Origin: Ruegeria sp. A3M17
GTDB taxonomy: Bacteria; Pseudomonadota; Alphaproteobacteria; Rhodobacterales; Rhodobacteraceae
DNA: 64,000 nucleotides
Direction of reading: 5' to 3'
Assembly: GCF_003318255.1 (NCBI RefSeq)
Contig: NZ_QOCF01000035.1
Span: 285,770-349,769, forward strand
A program made the position numbers and the translations under genes. The stretch's first letter is position 1. Every line of letters begins with the position of its first letter. Of this stretch, positions 63,981 to 64,000 are shown piece after piece. The notes beneath the pieces are model-generated. The model was not told the DNA's origin and made no database searches. It saw nothing but the letters and a program-made list of their open reading frames with translations.

Positions 63981-64000
63981 TTACTCTGCGGCTTCTTCGT
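63981..64000 (-). CDS. 3' end of a gene entering from the right edge
   Basis: A minus-strand frame reads ...E-E-A-A-E-stop (TAA at 63981-63983), a common C-terminus, directly before a strong terminator. Only six codons are visible, so it cannot be named and may be chance. Confidence 0.3.

Overview
The window reads as a piece of chromosome from a marine alphaproteobacterium of the Roseobacter group (Rhodobacterales). The signs are a CcrM-type methyltransferase with GANTC sites in front of it, the alphaproteobacterial flagellin pair FlbT/FlaF, DUF1217 and FlgJ/CheL-like flagellar proteins, the alphaproteobacterial serC leader RNA, a rhizobial-type asparaginase, TRAP and polyamine ABC transporters, and the HutF/HutG route of histidine breakdown. 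Genes are dense, with many 1-4 base start/stop overlaps. I saw no transposase, integrase, CRISPR array, rRNA or tRNA gene, so this looks like core or stable accessory chromosome.

Layout. 1-4.7 kb: ccrM (cut by the window edge), rnhB, small secreted proteins, a membrane-anchored winged-helix protein and a DUF427-adenylate cyclase fusion. 4.8-10.5 kb: a flagellar block (DUF1217, flbT, flaF, fliC, flgN, flgJ-like; then fliK, flgD on the other strand). 10.5-19 kb: a small-molecule kinase, then a polyamine unit (amine oxidoreductase, potI-H-G-F, a GntR regulator, a class III aminotransferase) with three TTTGATCA-type candidate operators. 19-31 kb: a structured, GANTC-rich intergenic region, a lytic transglycosylase, a WYL regulator/GST pair around a long palindrome, rnr, a DUF2064 protein, dapE, an ionotropic-glutamate-receptor-like protein, dapD, a GntR regulator and a threonine/serine dehydratase. 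31-41 kb: LOG protein, Cys/Met PLP enzyme, cbpA-cbpM, cytochrome P460-like protein, rlmN, small envelope proteins, asparaginase, and an arsR-SRPBCC-YCII unit with a 10-bp-arm operator. 41-49 kb: serB and a complete hut locus (hutU-G-H-I on the minus strand, hutF-hutC on the plus strand). 49-54.5 kb: matB, a metallophosphatase, serA and serC with its leader RNA.

54.6-62.2 kb is the most interesting part. A Gfo/Idh/MocA protein and a GntR/UTRA regulator diverge, across a palindromic operator, from an SsuD-type flavin monooxygenase, an aldo/keto reductase, a flavin reductase and a complete TRAP transporter. These are the enzyme classes of the oxygen-dependent sulfoquinovose pathway (SmoC, SmoB, SmoA plus a Gfo/Idh/MocA-type NAD-dependent sulfoquinovosidase), here with a TRAP importer in place of an ABC importer. 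The substrate is inferred, not shown. The window closes with a Sel1-repeat protein and a di-heme MauG/cytochrome c peroxidase-like protein whose 5' end appears to be off frame.
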